Positions 52,243 to 61,300 of a stretch of 64,000 nucleotides of DNA are shown piece by piece. A model generated the notes under the pieces. It made no database searches. It was not told where the DNA came from and saw only the letters and a list, made by a program, of their open reading frames with translations. The position numbers and the translations under genes were made by a program. Each line of letters starts with the position of its first letter. Position 1 is the first letter of the stretch. This DNA comes from G963663315 sp963663315 (lineage in GTDB: Bacteria; Pseudomonadota; Gammaproteobacteria; Arenicellales; Poriferihabitantaceae), in assembly GCA_963663315.1 (NCBI GenBank), contig OY760176.1, positions 2,170,001 through 2,234,000 of the forward strand, written 5' to 3'.

Positions 52243-52730
52243 CCAGTAGTATTGCTCTTGACATATCGATCAGCGATCAGACGCTGGAAGTGATCGATGA
52301 AAACGACTGCGTTTGCAAAACCTGTCTGATTTCGACTGCCGCGCGTGGCGCGGGTCAACAAATGGATAGCGAATGTACGCCCACCGGCAAACACATCATC
52401 CGTGCGAAGATTGGAGCAGGCCAACCGCTGAATACTGTTTTTCGTGGCCGCAGACCGAGCGGTGAAATATACCGGGCAGGCATGCGGGATGCCGAACCCG
52501 GAAAGGACTGGATTCTGACCCGGATCCTCTGGTTAAGCGGATGCGAGCCTGGATTTAATCGTCTCGGAAATGTTGACAGCATGCGTCGATATATTTACCT
52601 GCATGGCACACCTGATGAGGTTGAAATGGGTATTCCTGGTTCTCACGGTTGTATCCGGGTTCGTAATCATGACCTGCTTGAACTGTTTGACATGGTTTCA
52701 GTAGGGACCATTGTCACTATCCGTGCCTGA
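52239..52730 (+). CDS. Cytoplasmic YkuD-family L,D-carboxypeptidase (ElsL-like)
   Basis: This 163-residue YkuD-domain protein has the catalytic motif HGTPDEVEMGIPGSHGCIRVRN with the nucleophilic Cys. It has no signal peptide or membrane segment and consists of little more than the catalytic domain. L,D-transpeptidases of the cell wall are exported, so a cytoplasmic role is likely. Acinetobacter ElsL is a cytoplasmic YkuD protein that removes D-Ala from recycled muropeptides, and this protein has similar size. The immediate downstream neighbour nagZ, also a muropeptide recycling enzyme, supports that. ATG 52239 overlaps the upstream stop. Confidence 0.7.
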   Translation: MTSSIALDISISDQTLEVIDENDCVCKTCLISTAARGAGQQMDSECTPTGKHIIRAKIGAGQPLNTVFRGRRPSGEIYRAGMRDAEPGKDWILTRILWLSGCEPGFNRLGNVDSMRRYIYLHGTPDEVEMGIPGSHGCIRVRNHDLLELFDMVSVGTIVTIRA

Positions 52731-52735
52731 ACCGG

Positions 52736-53686
52736 ATGCGCAAGCCGATTGATCTGCCTTTGGGACCGCTGATGGTGGATGTAGGCGGACTTGACCTTAC
52801 CGACGATGACATCGACTTACTTGCACTGCCTGCTGTCGGTGCGGTGATTCTGTTCAGCCGAAACTTTGAATCCCGGCCGCAGGTTTCAGCGATGATCAAT
52901 CGGATCAAATCGATTCGCAACCCCGCTTTACTGATCGCGGTGGATCAGGAAGGTGGCAGGGTGCAGAGATTCAGAAAGGGCTTTTCAGCCCTGCCCGCTG
53001 CCCTCGATTTCGGCAGGATTTACGACCACGACCCGAACCAGGCACTGGCGATGTGTCTGGATACAGGTAAGTTGATGGCCCGGGAACTGATTGAAGTTGG
53101 TGTCGATTTCAGTTTCGCACCGGTACTTGACTGCGCAAACATCAATAGCAGCGTGATCGGTGATCGAGGTTTTCATCATCACCCGGAAGTGATCTCGGAA
53201 CTGGCCGGCGCCTTTATCAACGGTATGAACACCGCGGGAATGGCGGCCATCGGCAAGCACTTTCCCGGACACGGTGGAGTCAATGAAGACTCGCACGCAG
53301 AGTTACCGGTCGACAACCGCACCATGCAAGAGCTGGAGGGCTGTGATCTGATACCCTATAAAAATCTGGTTGACAGACTGGGGGGGATCATGACCGCCCA
53401 CGTGCATTTTCCGAACATTGATCAGGAGTTACCGACTTATTCACCATTCTGGATACAGTCGATACTGCGGAAATATCTGGGATTCAAAGGTCTGGTTTTC
53501 AGCGATGACCTGAGCATGAAGGGAGCCGAGGGCGCCGGCACACCCCTGCAGCGGACACAACGTGCATTGCAGGCCGGATGTGACATAGCACTGATCTGCA
53601 ATAACCGTCAGGTTGCAAATGAAGTCGCTCGAAATCTCGAAATACCGATGCCGGGGATGTGGAATCATATTGAACATAAGAAATAG
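52736..53686 (+). CDS. nagZ: Beta-N-acetylhexosaminidase NagZ
   Basis: This 316-residue glycoside hydrolase family 3 enzyme removes N-acetylglucosamine from anhydromuropeptides in the cytoplasm. The signature AIGKHFPGHGGVNEDSHAELP includes the flexible His loop, VDQEGGRVQRFR binds substrate, and VFSDDLSMKGAEG carries the nucleophilic Asp. No signal peptide is seen. It lies 5 bases after the YkuD gene. Length is slightly short but in range. Confidence 0.94.
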   Translation: MRKPIDLPLGPLMVDVGGLDLTDDDIDLLALPAVGAVILFSRNFESRPQVSAMINRIKSIRNPALLIAVDQEGGRVQRFRKGFSALPAALDFGRIYDHDPNQALAMCLDTGKLMARELIEVGVDFSFAPVLDCANINSSVIGDRGFHHHPEVISELAGAFINGMNTAGMAAIGKHFPGHGGVNEDSHAELPVDNRTMQELEGCDLIPYKNLVDRLGGIMTAHVHFPNIDQELPTYSPFWIQSILRKYLGFKGLVFSDDLSMKGAEGAGTPLQRTQRALQAGCDIALICNNRQVANEVARNLEIPMPGMWNHIEHKK

Positions 53687-53695
53687 AGAATACTA

Positions 53696-54880
53696 ATGAG
53701 TGCAGTCAATCTTCCTTTTGAGCAATCAGAATACGATGCCCGTATCGCCAGAACCCGTGCGCGGATGGCTGATTTGGCTTTGGATACCCTGATCGTCAGC
53801 GACCCGTCCAACATGAACTGGCTGACCGGTTACGACGGTTGGTCATTCTATGTCCATCAATGCGTGATTCTGCCGATGCAGGGAAATCCGATTTGTTTTG
53901 TTCGCGCGCAGGATGCCAACGGCGCAGTACGCACGGTCTGGATGCCCGATGAAGATGTCCACGGCTACGACGAAATACTGGTACAGAATTTACCTCTTCA
54001 TCCGATGCAGGAACTGGTAGAAGTCCTCAAAGAGCGCGACCTCGGATCAGGTCGCCTGGGGGTGGAAATGGATAATTACTGGTATTCGGCACGCGCCCAC
54101 GCTGAATTAGTCAGTGGATTGCCCGCAGCAAGCCTGATAGACAGTACCGGCCTGGTTAACTGGCAACGTGCAATAAAGAGTGAGAGGGAAATCGCATATA
54201 TGAAAATTGCTGGCCGAATTGCGACCCGGATGCATGGACATATTCTTGAGCGTGTGGAGCCAGGATTGCGTAAAAACGAGATCATCGCCGAGATTTTTCA
54301 CACGGGTTGCATGGGTGTGGATAACCACGGCGGAGACTACCCTGCGATTGTGCCGCTGGTATCTTCAGGTGCGGACGCCTCAGCGCCGCATTTAACCTGG
54401 AATGATGTCCCTTTCAAAAGCGGAGAAGCGACGTTTTTCGAGATAGCGGGCTGCTACCGGCGCTACCATTGCCCGACCTCGCGCACCGTGTTCCTCGGCA
54501 CTCCCCCGAATAAGTATCTGGATATGGAAAAAGCGGTGGTGGAGGGCATCGACGCAGGACTGGAAATGGCTCGACCCGGCAATCAATGCCAGCAGGTCGC
54601 AGAAGCATTTTGCAGTGTTCTGGAAAAACGCACCGGTATCAGAAAAGCAAGCCGGTGCGGCTACCCGATCGGAATTTCCTATCCTCCGGACTGGGGTGAG
54701 CGCACCATGAGCCTGCGACCGAAAGATGAAACCGTCCTCGAAAGTGGAATGACATTTCATTTTATCCCTGCCGTCTGGCTGGAAGACTGGGGTATGGAGA
54801 TTACCGAAAGTTTTGTCATCACCGATCAGGGCGCCGAAACTCTCGCTAATGTTCCCCGCAAAATGTTTGTAAAAAAGTAG
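53696..54880 (+). CDS. M24-family hydrolase, ectoine hydrolase (DoeA)-like
   Basis: This 394-residue protein of the creatinase/aminopeptidase P family has an N-terminal creatinase domain (DTLIVSDPSNMNWLTGYDGWSFY) and a C-terminal pita-bread domain. The sequence closely resembles DoeA ectoine hydrolases, including FYVHQCVILP and QDANGAVRTVWMPDED. Ectoine hydrolase opens the ectoine ring to N-acetyl-diaminobutyrate, a step of compatible-solute use. No doeB, doeC or doeD gene follows. It could also act on another cyclic amidine or dipeptide. It starts 9 bases after nagZ, at the end of the gmk operon. Confidence 0.75.
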   Translation: MSAVNLPFEQSEYDARIARTRARMADLALDTLIVSDPSNMNWLTGYDGWSFYVHQCVILPMQGNPICFVRAQDANGAVRTVWMPDEDVHGYDEILVQNLPLHPMQELVEVLKERDLGSGRLGVEMDNYWYSARAHAELVSGLPAASLIDSTGLVNWQRAIKSEREIAYMKIAGRIATRMHGHILERVEPGLRKNEIIAEIFHTGCMGVDNHGGDYPAIVPLVSSGADASAPHLTWNDVPFKSGEATFFEIAGCYRRYHCPTSRTVFLGTPPNKYLDMEKAVVEGIDAGLEMARPGNQCQQVAEAFCSVLEKRTGIRKASRCGYPIGISYPPDWGERTMSLRPKDETVLESGMTFHFIPAVWLEDWGMEITESFVITDQGAETLANVPRKMFVKK

Positions 54881-54938
54881 TCCGAAGAAATCCAGCGACT
54901 CCAGGAAGAGACCTCCACCCGGATAAGGTAAATCCGAA

Positions 54939-55361
54939 CTAGTGCATCACTGCCAGTGCGTTCGCTGTGGATTTGATTTTTGCCACCATGTTGACCAGGC
55001 CATTGGAACGGGTTGAGGACAGATGTTCCCTTAATCCTATCTGATCAATGAAATAGAGTTCCGCGCCGCTTACTTGCTTGACCGGCTGGTTGGACAGAAC
55101 GCGAATCAATAGCGCAATTATTCCTTTGGTAATAATGGCGTCGCTGTCTGCGGTGAATCTGATCTTACCCTGATCGAGTTCGGCATGCAGCCAGACCCGG
55201 CTTTGACAGCCCGGAACCAGATTGCCTTCGTGCCGGTATTGCTCCTCTATGAGTGGCAGTTTCTTGCCCAGGTCGATAATGTATTCATACTTGTCCATCC
55301 ATTGGTCAAAAATACCGAACTCTTCGATTATATCGTGCTGTATCTGGTCGATGGTCGCCAT
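54939..55361 (-). CDS. sufE: Cysteine desulfuration protein SufE
   Basis: This 140-residue protein accepts sulfane sulfur from SufS for Fe-S cluster assembly. The acceptor Cys is in GNLVPGCQSRVWL near residue 51. The C-terminal GLVNMVAKIKSTANAL is typical of the family. It lies 27 bases after sufS on the same strand and converges with the DoeA-like gene. The rest of the suf operon (sufBCD) is not here, so this is a detached sufSE pair. Confidence 0.93.
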   Translation of the reverse strand: MATIDQIQHDIIEEFGIFDQWMDKYEYIIDLGKKLPLIEEQYRHEGNLVPGCQSRVWLHAELDQGKIRFTADSDAIITKGIIALLIRVLSNQPVKQVSGAELYFIDQIGLREHLSSTRSNGLVNMVAKIKSTANALAVMH

Positions 55362-55388
55362 TTCTCTGTCCAGTCACCATTAACCGGT

Positions 55389-56630
55389 TCATAATAACAG
55401 CGAGGCGGCCTTGTCAATCCCGGCAACCAGATGATCGACATCATCACGATTGTTGTACATGGCAAAAGAGGCGCGCGCTGTTCCCTGGATACCGTAAAAA
55501 TCCATCAACGGCTGGGTACAGTGATGCCCGGTTCGCACTGCGATACCCAATTGATCGAGGATCGTGCCGACATCAAAAGGATGGGTATCAGCGAGCAGGA
55601 AGGAAATCACACTGGCTTTGTTTGCGGCAGTACCGATAATGCGTAATCCGTCAATGCCAAGCAACCGTTCGGTCGCATAATCCAGAAGATCCTGTTCGTG
55701 AGCGGCTACTTCGGACTCTTCGAATTGTGAATAGTAATCGATTGCCGAGGCAAAGCCGATGCCGTCTGCGATGTTTGGCGTGCCTGCTTCAAACTTGTGG
55801 GGCAGAACATTGTAAGTGGTTTTCTCAAACGTCACTCGCTCAATCATGTCGCCCCCACCCTGATAGGGCGGCATGTCATTGAGAATCGATTCCTTGCCGT
55901 ACAGGATACCGACCCCGGTGGGGCCGAAAACCTTGTGGCCTGAAAATGCATAAAAGTCAACATCAAGCGCCTGAACATCGATATGCATGTGCGGCACGGC
56001 CTGGGCGCCGTCAAGCAACACCGGTACGCCGTGACTGTGGGCAAGATGAATAATGTCCTGTACCGGGTTGATGGTGCCCAGCGTGTTTGAAACATGGACA
56101 ACCGCAACCAGGCGGGTGCGCTGGTTCAGCATCGACTCAAATTCCTCAATCATCAATTCTCCATGCTGATTGATCGGAATCACCCGAATCTTTGCTCCTT
56201 TCTGTTCACAAATGATTTGCCATGGAACAATATTGGAATGATGTTCCATGGTGGAAATAATCACTTCGTCACCCGGCTTGAGGAATTCCCTGCCAAACGA
56301 TGAAGCCACCAGGTTGATACCGTCGGTGGTACCTTTGGTGAACAATACTTCGTGTCGGTTTTTCGCGTTGATAAAGGAACGAACGGTTTCCCTTGCCTGT
56401 TCATACGCTTCGGTCGCCTGCTGGCTTAAATGATGTACCCCGCGATGGATATTGGCATGCTCCAGACGATAATATCGGTCCAGACGGTCGATCACCTGAT
56501 TCGGCTTTTGCGAGGAAGCTCCGTTATCCAGATAAACCAATGGATGGCCATTCACTTCACGGGCGAGCACCGGAAAATCCTCTCGAATCCGCTCAACATC
56601 AAAAGGTCTGGATGGTTGTTGATTGTCCAC
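55389..56630 (-). CDS. sufS: Cysteine desulfurase SufS
   Basis: This 413-residue class V aminotransferase-fold enzyme takes sulfur from L-cysteine with PLP. The PLP-binding Lys is in YAFSGHKVFGPTGVGILYGK, and the active-site Cys is in AVRTGHHCTQPLMDFYGI (group II desulfurase type). Other motifs are YLDNGASSQKP and MEHHSNIVPWQ. It sits between an SDR gene and sufE. Length is typical. Confidence 0.94.
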   Translation of the reverse strand: MDNQQPSRPFDVERIREDFPVLAREVNGHPLVYLDNGASSQKPNQVIDRLDRYYRLEHANIHRGVHHLSQQATEAYEQARETVRSFINAKNRHEVLFTKGTTDGINLVASSFGREFLKPGDEVIISTMEHHSNIVPWQIICEQKGAKIRVIPINQHGELMIEEFESMLNQRTRLVAVVHVSNTLGTINPVQDIIHLAHSHGVPVLLDGAQAVPHMHIDVQALDVDFYAFSGHKVFGPTGVGILYGKESILNDMPPYQGGGDMIERVTFEKTTYNVLPHKFEAGTPNIADGIGFASAIDYYSQFEESEVAAHEQDLLDYATERLLGIDGLRIIGTAANKASVISFLLADTHPFDVGTILDQLGIAVRTGHHCTQPLMDFYGIQGTARASFAMYNNRDDVDHLVAGIDKAASLLL

Positions 56631-56729
56631 TTTGGTAGATCTGTCCTGTGCTGGTTATTGCTCAAGTATGCCCGTGCTAATGTACCATAAATGGCCTCCA
56701 GCAGGCAGAATATCCGTGTCAGATAATCT

Positions 56730-57488
56730 CTAGCCGCCCAGTACCAGGCCGCCGTTGACGTGCAGCATCTGTCCGGTAATGTAAGCCGCGTCCCTGGACA
56801 AAAGGTATTCTATCGCCCCCGCCACATCATCGGGCAGCCCGACCCTGCCCAACGGAATCCGTTTGATGATTTCCTCGAATTCGTCAAGCGGGACGCCATC
56901 GCGGGTGCCCTGATCCTTTTTGATATAACCGGGCACCACGCAATTAACCGTAATCCCGTCACTACCCAACTCCAGCGCTAATGCTTTCACCATGGTTTCC
57001 AGACCGCCCTTTGAGGCGCTGGATATCGGAAAGCTGCGCATGTCGGTCCTGAACGTATGTGCGGTAAAACTGCCGAGCGCAATGATCCTGGGTTGATCCG
57101 AATCCAGCAGGTGCGGGCGCGCGGCCTGAACCAGATCGAAAAAGCTGAACAGGTTTCCCCGAAAGGCAAATTCAAGATCAGCGCGCTGACCCTGGTCCAG
57201 CGATTTCAAGGTTGGAAAACCGGCGTTGGCAACAACCCAGTCAACCCTGCCATAGGTTTGCTTCGCCCGCTCAATCAACTTTTCGGGCACGCCCTGTTCC
57301 GACAGGTCTCCCAGCATCGAAACCGCCTGCCCGCCTGCGGCGGCAATTTCCTCCACGACCCGGTCACATCCTTCCTGATTATGTCTGGCATGAACTATAA
57401 TTCCATGACCGGGTCTGGCCAGGCGCCGACACGTTGCCGCACCGATTCCGGATGAGGAGCCAGTCACTATGATGGATTTATTTATCAT
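56730..57488 (-). CDS. SDR-family protein lacking the catalytic Tyr
   Basis: This 252-residue short-chain dehydrogenase/reductase-fold protein has the cofactor motif TGSSSGIGAATCRRLA, NAG in VVANAGFPTL, and a C-terminal VNGGLVLGG. The usual YxxxK active site reads SSASK (SER instead of TYR four residues before Lys; codon TCC, one base from TAC). It is therefore either catalytically altered or a non-enzymatic member. It is the first gene of the minus-strand run with sufS and sufE, 99 bases upstream of sufS. It diverges from the ThDP-enzyme gene, and it may belong to that metabolic cluster. Confidence 0.82.
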   Translation of the reverse strand: MINKSIIVTGSSSGIGAATCRRLARPGHGIIVHARHNQEGCDRVVEEIAAAGGQAVSMLGDLSEQGVPEKLIERAKQTYGRVDWVVANAGFPTLKSLDQGQRADLEFAFRGNLFSFFDLVQAARPHLLDSDQPRIIALGSFTAHTFRTDMRSFPISSASKGGLETMVKALALELGSDGITVNCVVPGYIKKDQGTRDGVPLDEFEEIIKRIPLGRVGLPDDVAGAIEYLLSRDAAYITGQMLHVNGGLVLGG

Positions 57489-57620
57489 TTACAAGCATAT
57501 TTCAGTTGCTCAAAGGCACCGGATTTTTTTACTTGCCGGTCCCGCTGACAACAATTATACAACACATAATCACCCTGTCTTATCAGCCGGATTGCAGTTT
57601 GACACACGCCATGAGTTACA

Positions 57621-59270
57621 TTGACCGCGCACACTTCCTTGAGAACGATTAAACGAAGCGGCGGTGAAGTTCTGATTGATGGCTTGATTGGTCACGGCGC
57701 CAGTCGCCTTTTTTGCGTACCCGGAGAAAGTTATCTGGCTGTGCTGGATGCCCTTCACGACCACCAGAATGATATTCAGGTGATTACCTGCCGCCAGGAA
57801 GGCGGGGCCGCTTTTATGGCCGAGGCGCATGGGAAAATGACCGGAAAACCCGGCTTATGCTTTGTCTCCCGGGGACCCGGGGCATCGAATGCGATGACCG
57901 GGATTCACACCGCCTTTCAGGACTCCACTCCATTGCTGATGTTTATCGGGCAGGTCCCGCGCGCCCATACCGGCCGTGAAGCTTTTCAGGAACTGGATTA
58001 CAGGCAGGTCTACGGCGGTGTCGCCAAAAAAGTGACGAAATTCCACGATGCCGCGCGGATCCCGGAACAACTCGGCCAGAGTTGGCATTGCGCCATGAGT
58101 GGCCGCCCTGGCCCGGTCGTCATCGAGCTCCCGGAGGACATGCTCAGGCAGTCGGTTGAAGTTGATGACCTGGCCCCGGTCACAACCGCAATACCAGCCC
58201 CGGACCCAGCCTCAATGGAGCGGATCAGTGCGATGCTTGCACAGGCAACACAGCCTGTACTGATGGTCGGCGGCGCTGGCTGGACACCCGCCGCCACCAC
58301 ATATCTGACCCGATTTGTCGAAAGACATCACTTCCCGGTTGCCACCGCATTCAGACGCTCGGACAGTTTCGATAATTGCCATCCAAACTACATCGGCGAA
58401 CTGGGCCTGGCGGCAAATCCCGGACTGGTCAAACTGATCCAGGGTGCAGACCTGATTATCGCGGTGGGTCCCCGAATTGGCGATATCACAACCGCCGGCT
58501 ATACCAATCTGGATGCACCCGCCCGGGCAAATTGTAATCCGCAGCAAAAACTGGTTCATGTCCATATCAGCGGGGACGAAATCAATTCTGTGTTCCGTGC
58601 CGACCTTGGTATCGTCAGTCAGCCCGAACAGTTTTTCAGAGCGGCCTGTCAGTTGGATATCAGGGAAAGGGGCGATCAACAACTTGTAGAAAAGGGCCAT
58701 CTGCATTATCTCGATTTTGTCCATGAACCCCGAAATACGGGAGCAACAATGCGCATGGACAGGATTTGCCGGTTTTTGCGCAAACGATTGCCTGCCGATT
58801 CGATCATTACCCTTGGCGCTGGAAATTTCACCGTCTGGGGGCAACGCCACTACCAATACCGGCAACCCCGCACCCAGCTTGGCTCAACCAACGGCACAAT
58901 GGGTTATGGCGTACCTTCGGCGATTGCTGCAAAGCTGGAAAAACCGAACTCCATCGTCGTCTCGTTTTCAGGAGATGGCTGTTTTTTGATGAACGGACAG
59001 GAACTGGCCACTGCGGTTCAATTTGGTGTGAATGTTATTTTCCTGGTGGTCAACAATAATTGTTACGGTACAATCCGAACTCATCAGGAACGGCGCTATC
59101 CCGGACGACCGTCAGCTACATACCTGAGAAATCCGGATTTTGCCGCTCTGGCCAGGGCCTACGGCGCCTTCGGAGCAACGGTGACAAAAGCGAAAGAATT
59201 CGAAGAAGCGTTTGAACAGGCGCTCAGGGCAGCTACCCCTGCCGTGATCGAGGTTCAGACTGACTATTGA
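57621..59270 (+). CDS. Thiamine diphosphate-dependent enzyme, acetolactate synthase-like
   Basis: This 549-residue ThDP enzyme has three domains. The N-terminal PYR domain has the catalytic Glu in CRQEGGAAFMAEAHGKMTGK, the middle domain is FAD/nucleotide-binding-like, and the C-terminal PP domain has SGDGCFLMNG...VVNNN. The start is TTG 57621, since the frame upstream is closed by TGA at 57612 and no ATG is near. True IlvB proteins have a partner IlvH, and none is adjacent. Adjacent acyl-CoA genes suggest a decarboxylase or carboligase in a catabolic route. Substrate is unknown. Confidence 0.82.
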   Translation: MTAHTSLRTIKRSGGEVLIDGLIGHGASRLFCVPGESYLAVLDALHDHQNDIQVITCRQEGGAAFMAEAHGKMTGKPGLCFVSRGPGASNAMTGIHTAFQDSTPLLMFIGQVPRAHTGREAFQELDYRQVYGGVAKKVTKFHDAARIPEQLGQSWHCAMSGRPGPVVIELPEDMLRQSVEVDDLAPVTTAIPAPDPASMERISAMLAQATQPVLMVGGAGWTPAATTYLTRFVERHHFPVATAFRRSDSFDNCHPNYIGELGLAANPGLVKLIQGADLIIAVGPRIGDITTAGYTNLDAPARANCNPQQKLVHVHISGDEINSVFRADLGIVSQPEQFFRAACQLDIRERGDQQLVEKGHLHYLDFVHEPRNTGATMRMDRICRFLRKRLPADSIITLGAGNFTVWGQRHYQYRQPRTQLGSTNGTMGYGVPSAIAAKLEKPNSIVVSFSGDGCFLMNGQELATAVQFGVNVIFLVVNNNCYGTIRTHQERRYPGRPSATYLRNPDFAALARAYGAFGATVTKAKEFEEAFEQALRAATPAVIEVQTDY

Positions 59271-59284
59271 AAAATGAGGTTATC

Positions 59285-60073
59285 ATGATTGAAGGCAAGG
59301 TTGCAGTTATAACAGGGGCAGCTCAGGGCATCGGTCGTGCATGTGCCGTCCGATTCGTAAAAGAGGGCGCCAAGGTAGTGCTGTCTGATATAGCTGACGA
59401 TGCTGGCCAGCAGGCGGCACAACAACTCCGCGAGCAGGGCGGCGATGCGGTTTACACGCACTGCGATGTCAGTCAAAAATCCGGGGTGGAAGCCTTGTTT
59501 GATTTCGCCATTGAGCAATATGGCCGGGTGGATACGGCCATAGCCAATGCCGGCATCGTGCACATGGCCGATATCCTGGAACTGGAAGAGGCTGATTTTG
59601 ATCGGGTCATCTCAATCAACCTGAAGGGGGTGTTCCTGACCGGTCAGGCCGCAGCCCGGCGGATGGTGGAACAGACCCCTGACAGTAATGGTTCGAAGGG
59701 AACCATCATCAATATGTCCTCGTTGAATGCGGTGTTGGCGATTCCGACTATCGCACCTTACGTGGTTGCCAAGGGAGGCGTCAATCAATGGACCAAATGC
59801 TTAGGGATCCGCATGGCCAGTGAAGGTGTCAGGGTAAACGGAATCGGCCCGGGCTCGATTGCCACGGAAATGTTCAATACCATATCGGAAAACCCCGAAA
59901 AATATCGCCAGATCATGTCCCGGACGCCAATGCTGCGCCCGGGGGAACCCGATGAAGTGGCCAAGCTCGCGGTCTTTCTGGCCAGCGACTATTCCAGTTA
60001 TATCACCGGCGAAACCATTTATGTCGATGGCGGAAGACAAGGGCTCAACTACTTTGTCCCTGTTCCGGACTGA
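59285..60073 (+). CDS. SDR-family dehydrogenase
   Basis: This 262-residue short-chain dehydrogenase/reductase has TGAAQGIGRACAVRF (NAD(P) binding), NAGIVH, the catalytic Ser in NMSSLNA, and an intact YVVAK (Tyr-Lys) site. The first residues are placed at ATG 59285, with GAGG at 59275-59278; TTG 59267 would add six residues. It probably oxidises or reduces a hydroxy/oxo acyl intermediate in the pathway of its neighbours. The specific substrate is not known. Confidence 0.9.
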   Translation: MIEGKVAVITGAAQGIGRACAVRFVKEGAKVVLSDIADDAGQQAAQQLREQGGDAVYTHCDVSQKSGVEALFDFAIEQYGRVDTAIANAGIVHMADILELEEADFDRVISINLKGVFLTGQAAARRMVEQTPDSNGSKGTIINMSSLNAVLAIPTIAPYVVAKGGVNQWTKCLGIRMASEGVRVNGIGPGSIATEMFNTISENPEKYRQIMSRTPMLRPGEPDEVAKLAVFLASDYSSYITGETIYVDGGRQGLNYFVPVPD

Positions 60074-60139
60074 TTGCCCTCAGGTTATTGCAAGTCGGTT
60101 CAATCACGAGGATTCGTTCAATCAGGTCTGGCGAATAAA

Positions 60140-61300
60140 ATGAATCGGGAATCCGGCCACATTGACGCGATACGGCAAGGAGTACGCGATTTATGCAGAA
60201 ATTTCGATCCAACCTACTGGCTGGAACTGGACTGTGAGCGGGGTTATCCTGTTGAATTCGTTGCTGCCCTGACTACTGCAGGATACTTGTCCGCGCTGAT
60301 ACCCGAGGAATTTGGCGGAGCCGGGCTTGGCATCGAAGAAGCTTGTGCCATTCTTGAGGAAATCAGCTTTTCGGGAGGCCATCCCGGTGCCTGTCATGCT
60401 CAAATGTATATTATGGGTTCGGTTCTTCGCCATGGATCTCAGGCCCAAAAAGAGAAATACCTGCCTGCAATAGCAGACGGTTCCCTCCGATTGCAGAGTT
60501 TTGGTGTAACCGAACCCGATACGGGTACGGACACAACCAGCCTGAAAACGGTTGCAGTCAGAAAAGGCGACCGATATGTGATAAATGGACAGAAAGTCTG
60601 GATCAGCCGGGTACAGCATTCTGATCTGATGTTGTTACTCGCCCGCACCACGCCCGCTGACAAGGTCAAGCGCAAAACCGATGGCCTTTCGACTTTCATT
60701 GTCGATATAAACCAGGCGGTAGAACAGGGTCTGACCGTTAAACCGATCGATTCGATGATCAATCACCATAGCTGTGAATTATTCTTCGACAACCTTGAGG
60801 TTCCGGCGGAAAACCTGCTGGGGAAAGAGAATAATGGTTTTCGCATTATCCTCGACAGTATGAATGCGGAACGCATTCTGATCGCAGCAGAGTGCATCGG
60901 CGATGGCCGATATTTCATCGACAAAGCGGTCAGTTATGCCAATGACCGGAAGGTATTCAACCGACCAATTGGTCAGAATCAAGGGGTTCAATTCCCGATA
61001 GCGCGCTGCAGCATCAACGTGGAAGCCGCCGCTTTGATGGTACAAAAAGGCGCCCGGCTTTTTGACAGGCAGGAAAAATGCGGGGCGGAAGCCAACATGG
61101 CCAAGCTTCTGGCTTCCGAAGCAAGCTGGAAGGCCGCAGATATGTGCATGGAAGTTCACGGTGGATTTGCATTCGCCAGGGAATACCACATCGAGCGAAA
61201 ATTCAGGGAAACACGCCTGTATCGAACGGCGCCCATATCCACCAACTTTATTCTTGGCTTTGTTGCAGAACATGTCCTCGGGCTCCCGCGCAGTTACTGA
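60140..61300 (+). CDS. Acyl-CoA dehydrogenase
   Basis: This 386-residue FAD acyl-CoA dehydrogenase shows FGVTEPDTGTDTTSLKT, VINGQKVWIS, and VHGGFAFAREYHIERKFRE. The classical C-terminal catalytic Glu (in YEGT) is replaced by an APIS segment, while a Glu is present in the helix segment NAERI, the position used by isovaleryl-CoA dehydrogenase. The C-terminal GLPRSY is typical of a large uncharacterised subgroup. ATG 60140 is chosen for its family-like N-terminus; a longer frame from 60074 has no similarity. Its stop overlaps the next gene start by one base. Confidence 0.88.
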   Translation: MNRESGHIDAIRQGVRDLCRNFDPTYWLELDCERGYPVEFVAALTTAGYLSALIPEEFGGAGLGIEEACAILEEISFSGGHPGACHAQMYIMGSVLRHGSQAQKEKYLPAIADGSLRLQSFGVTEPDTGTDTTSLKTVAVRKGDRYVINGQKVWISRVQHSDLMLLLARTTPADKVKRKTDGLSTFIVDINQAVEQGLTVKPIDSMINHHSCELFFDNLEVPAENLLGKENNGFRIILDSMNAERILIAAECIGDGRYFIDKAVSYANDRKVFNRPIGQNQGVQFPIARCSINVEAAALMVQKGARLFDRQEKCGAEANMAKLLASEASWKAADMCMEVHGGFAFAREYHIERKFRETRLYRTAPISTNFILGFVAEHVLGLPRSY

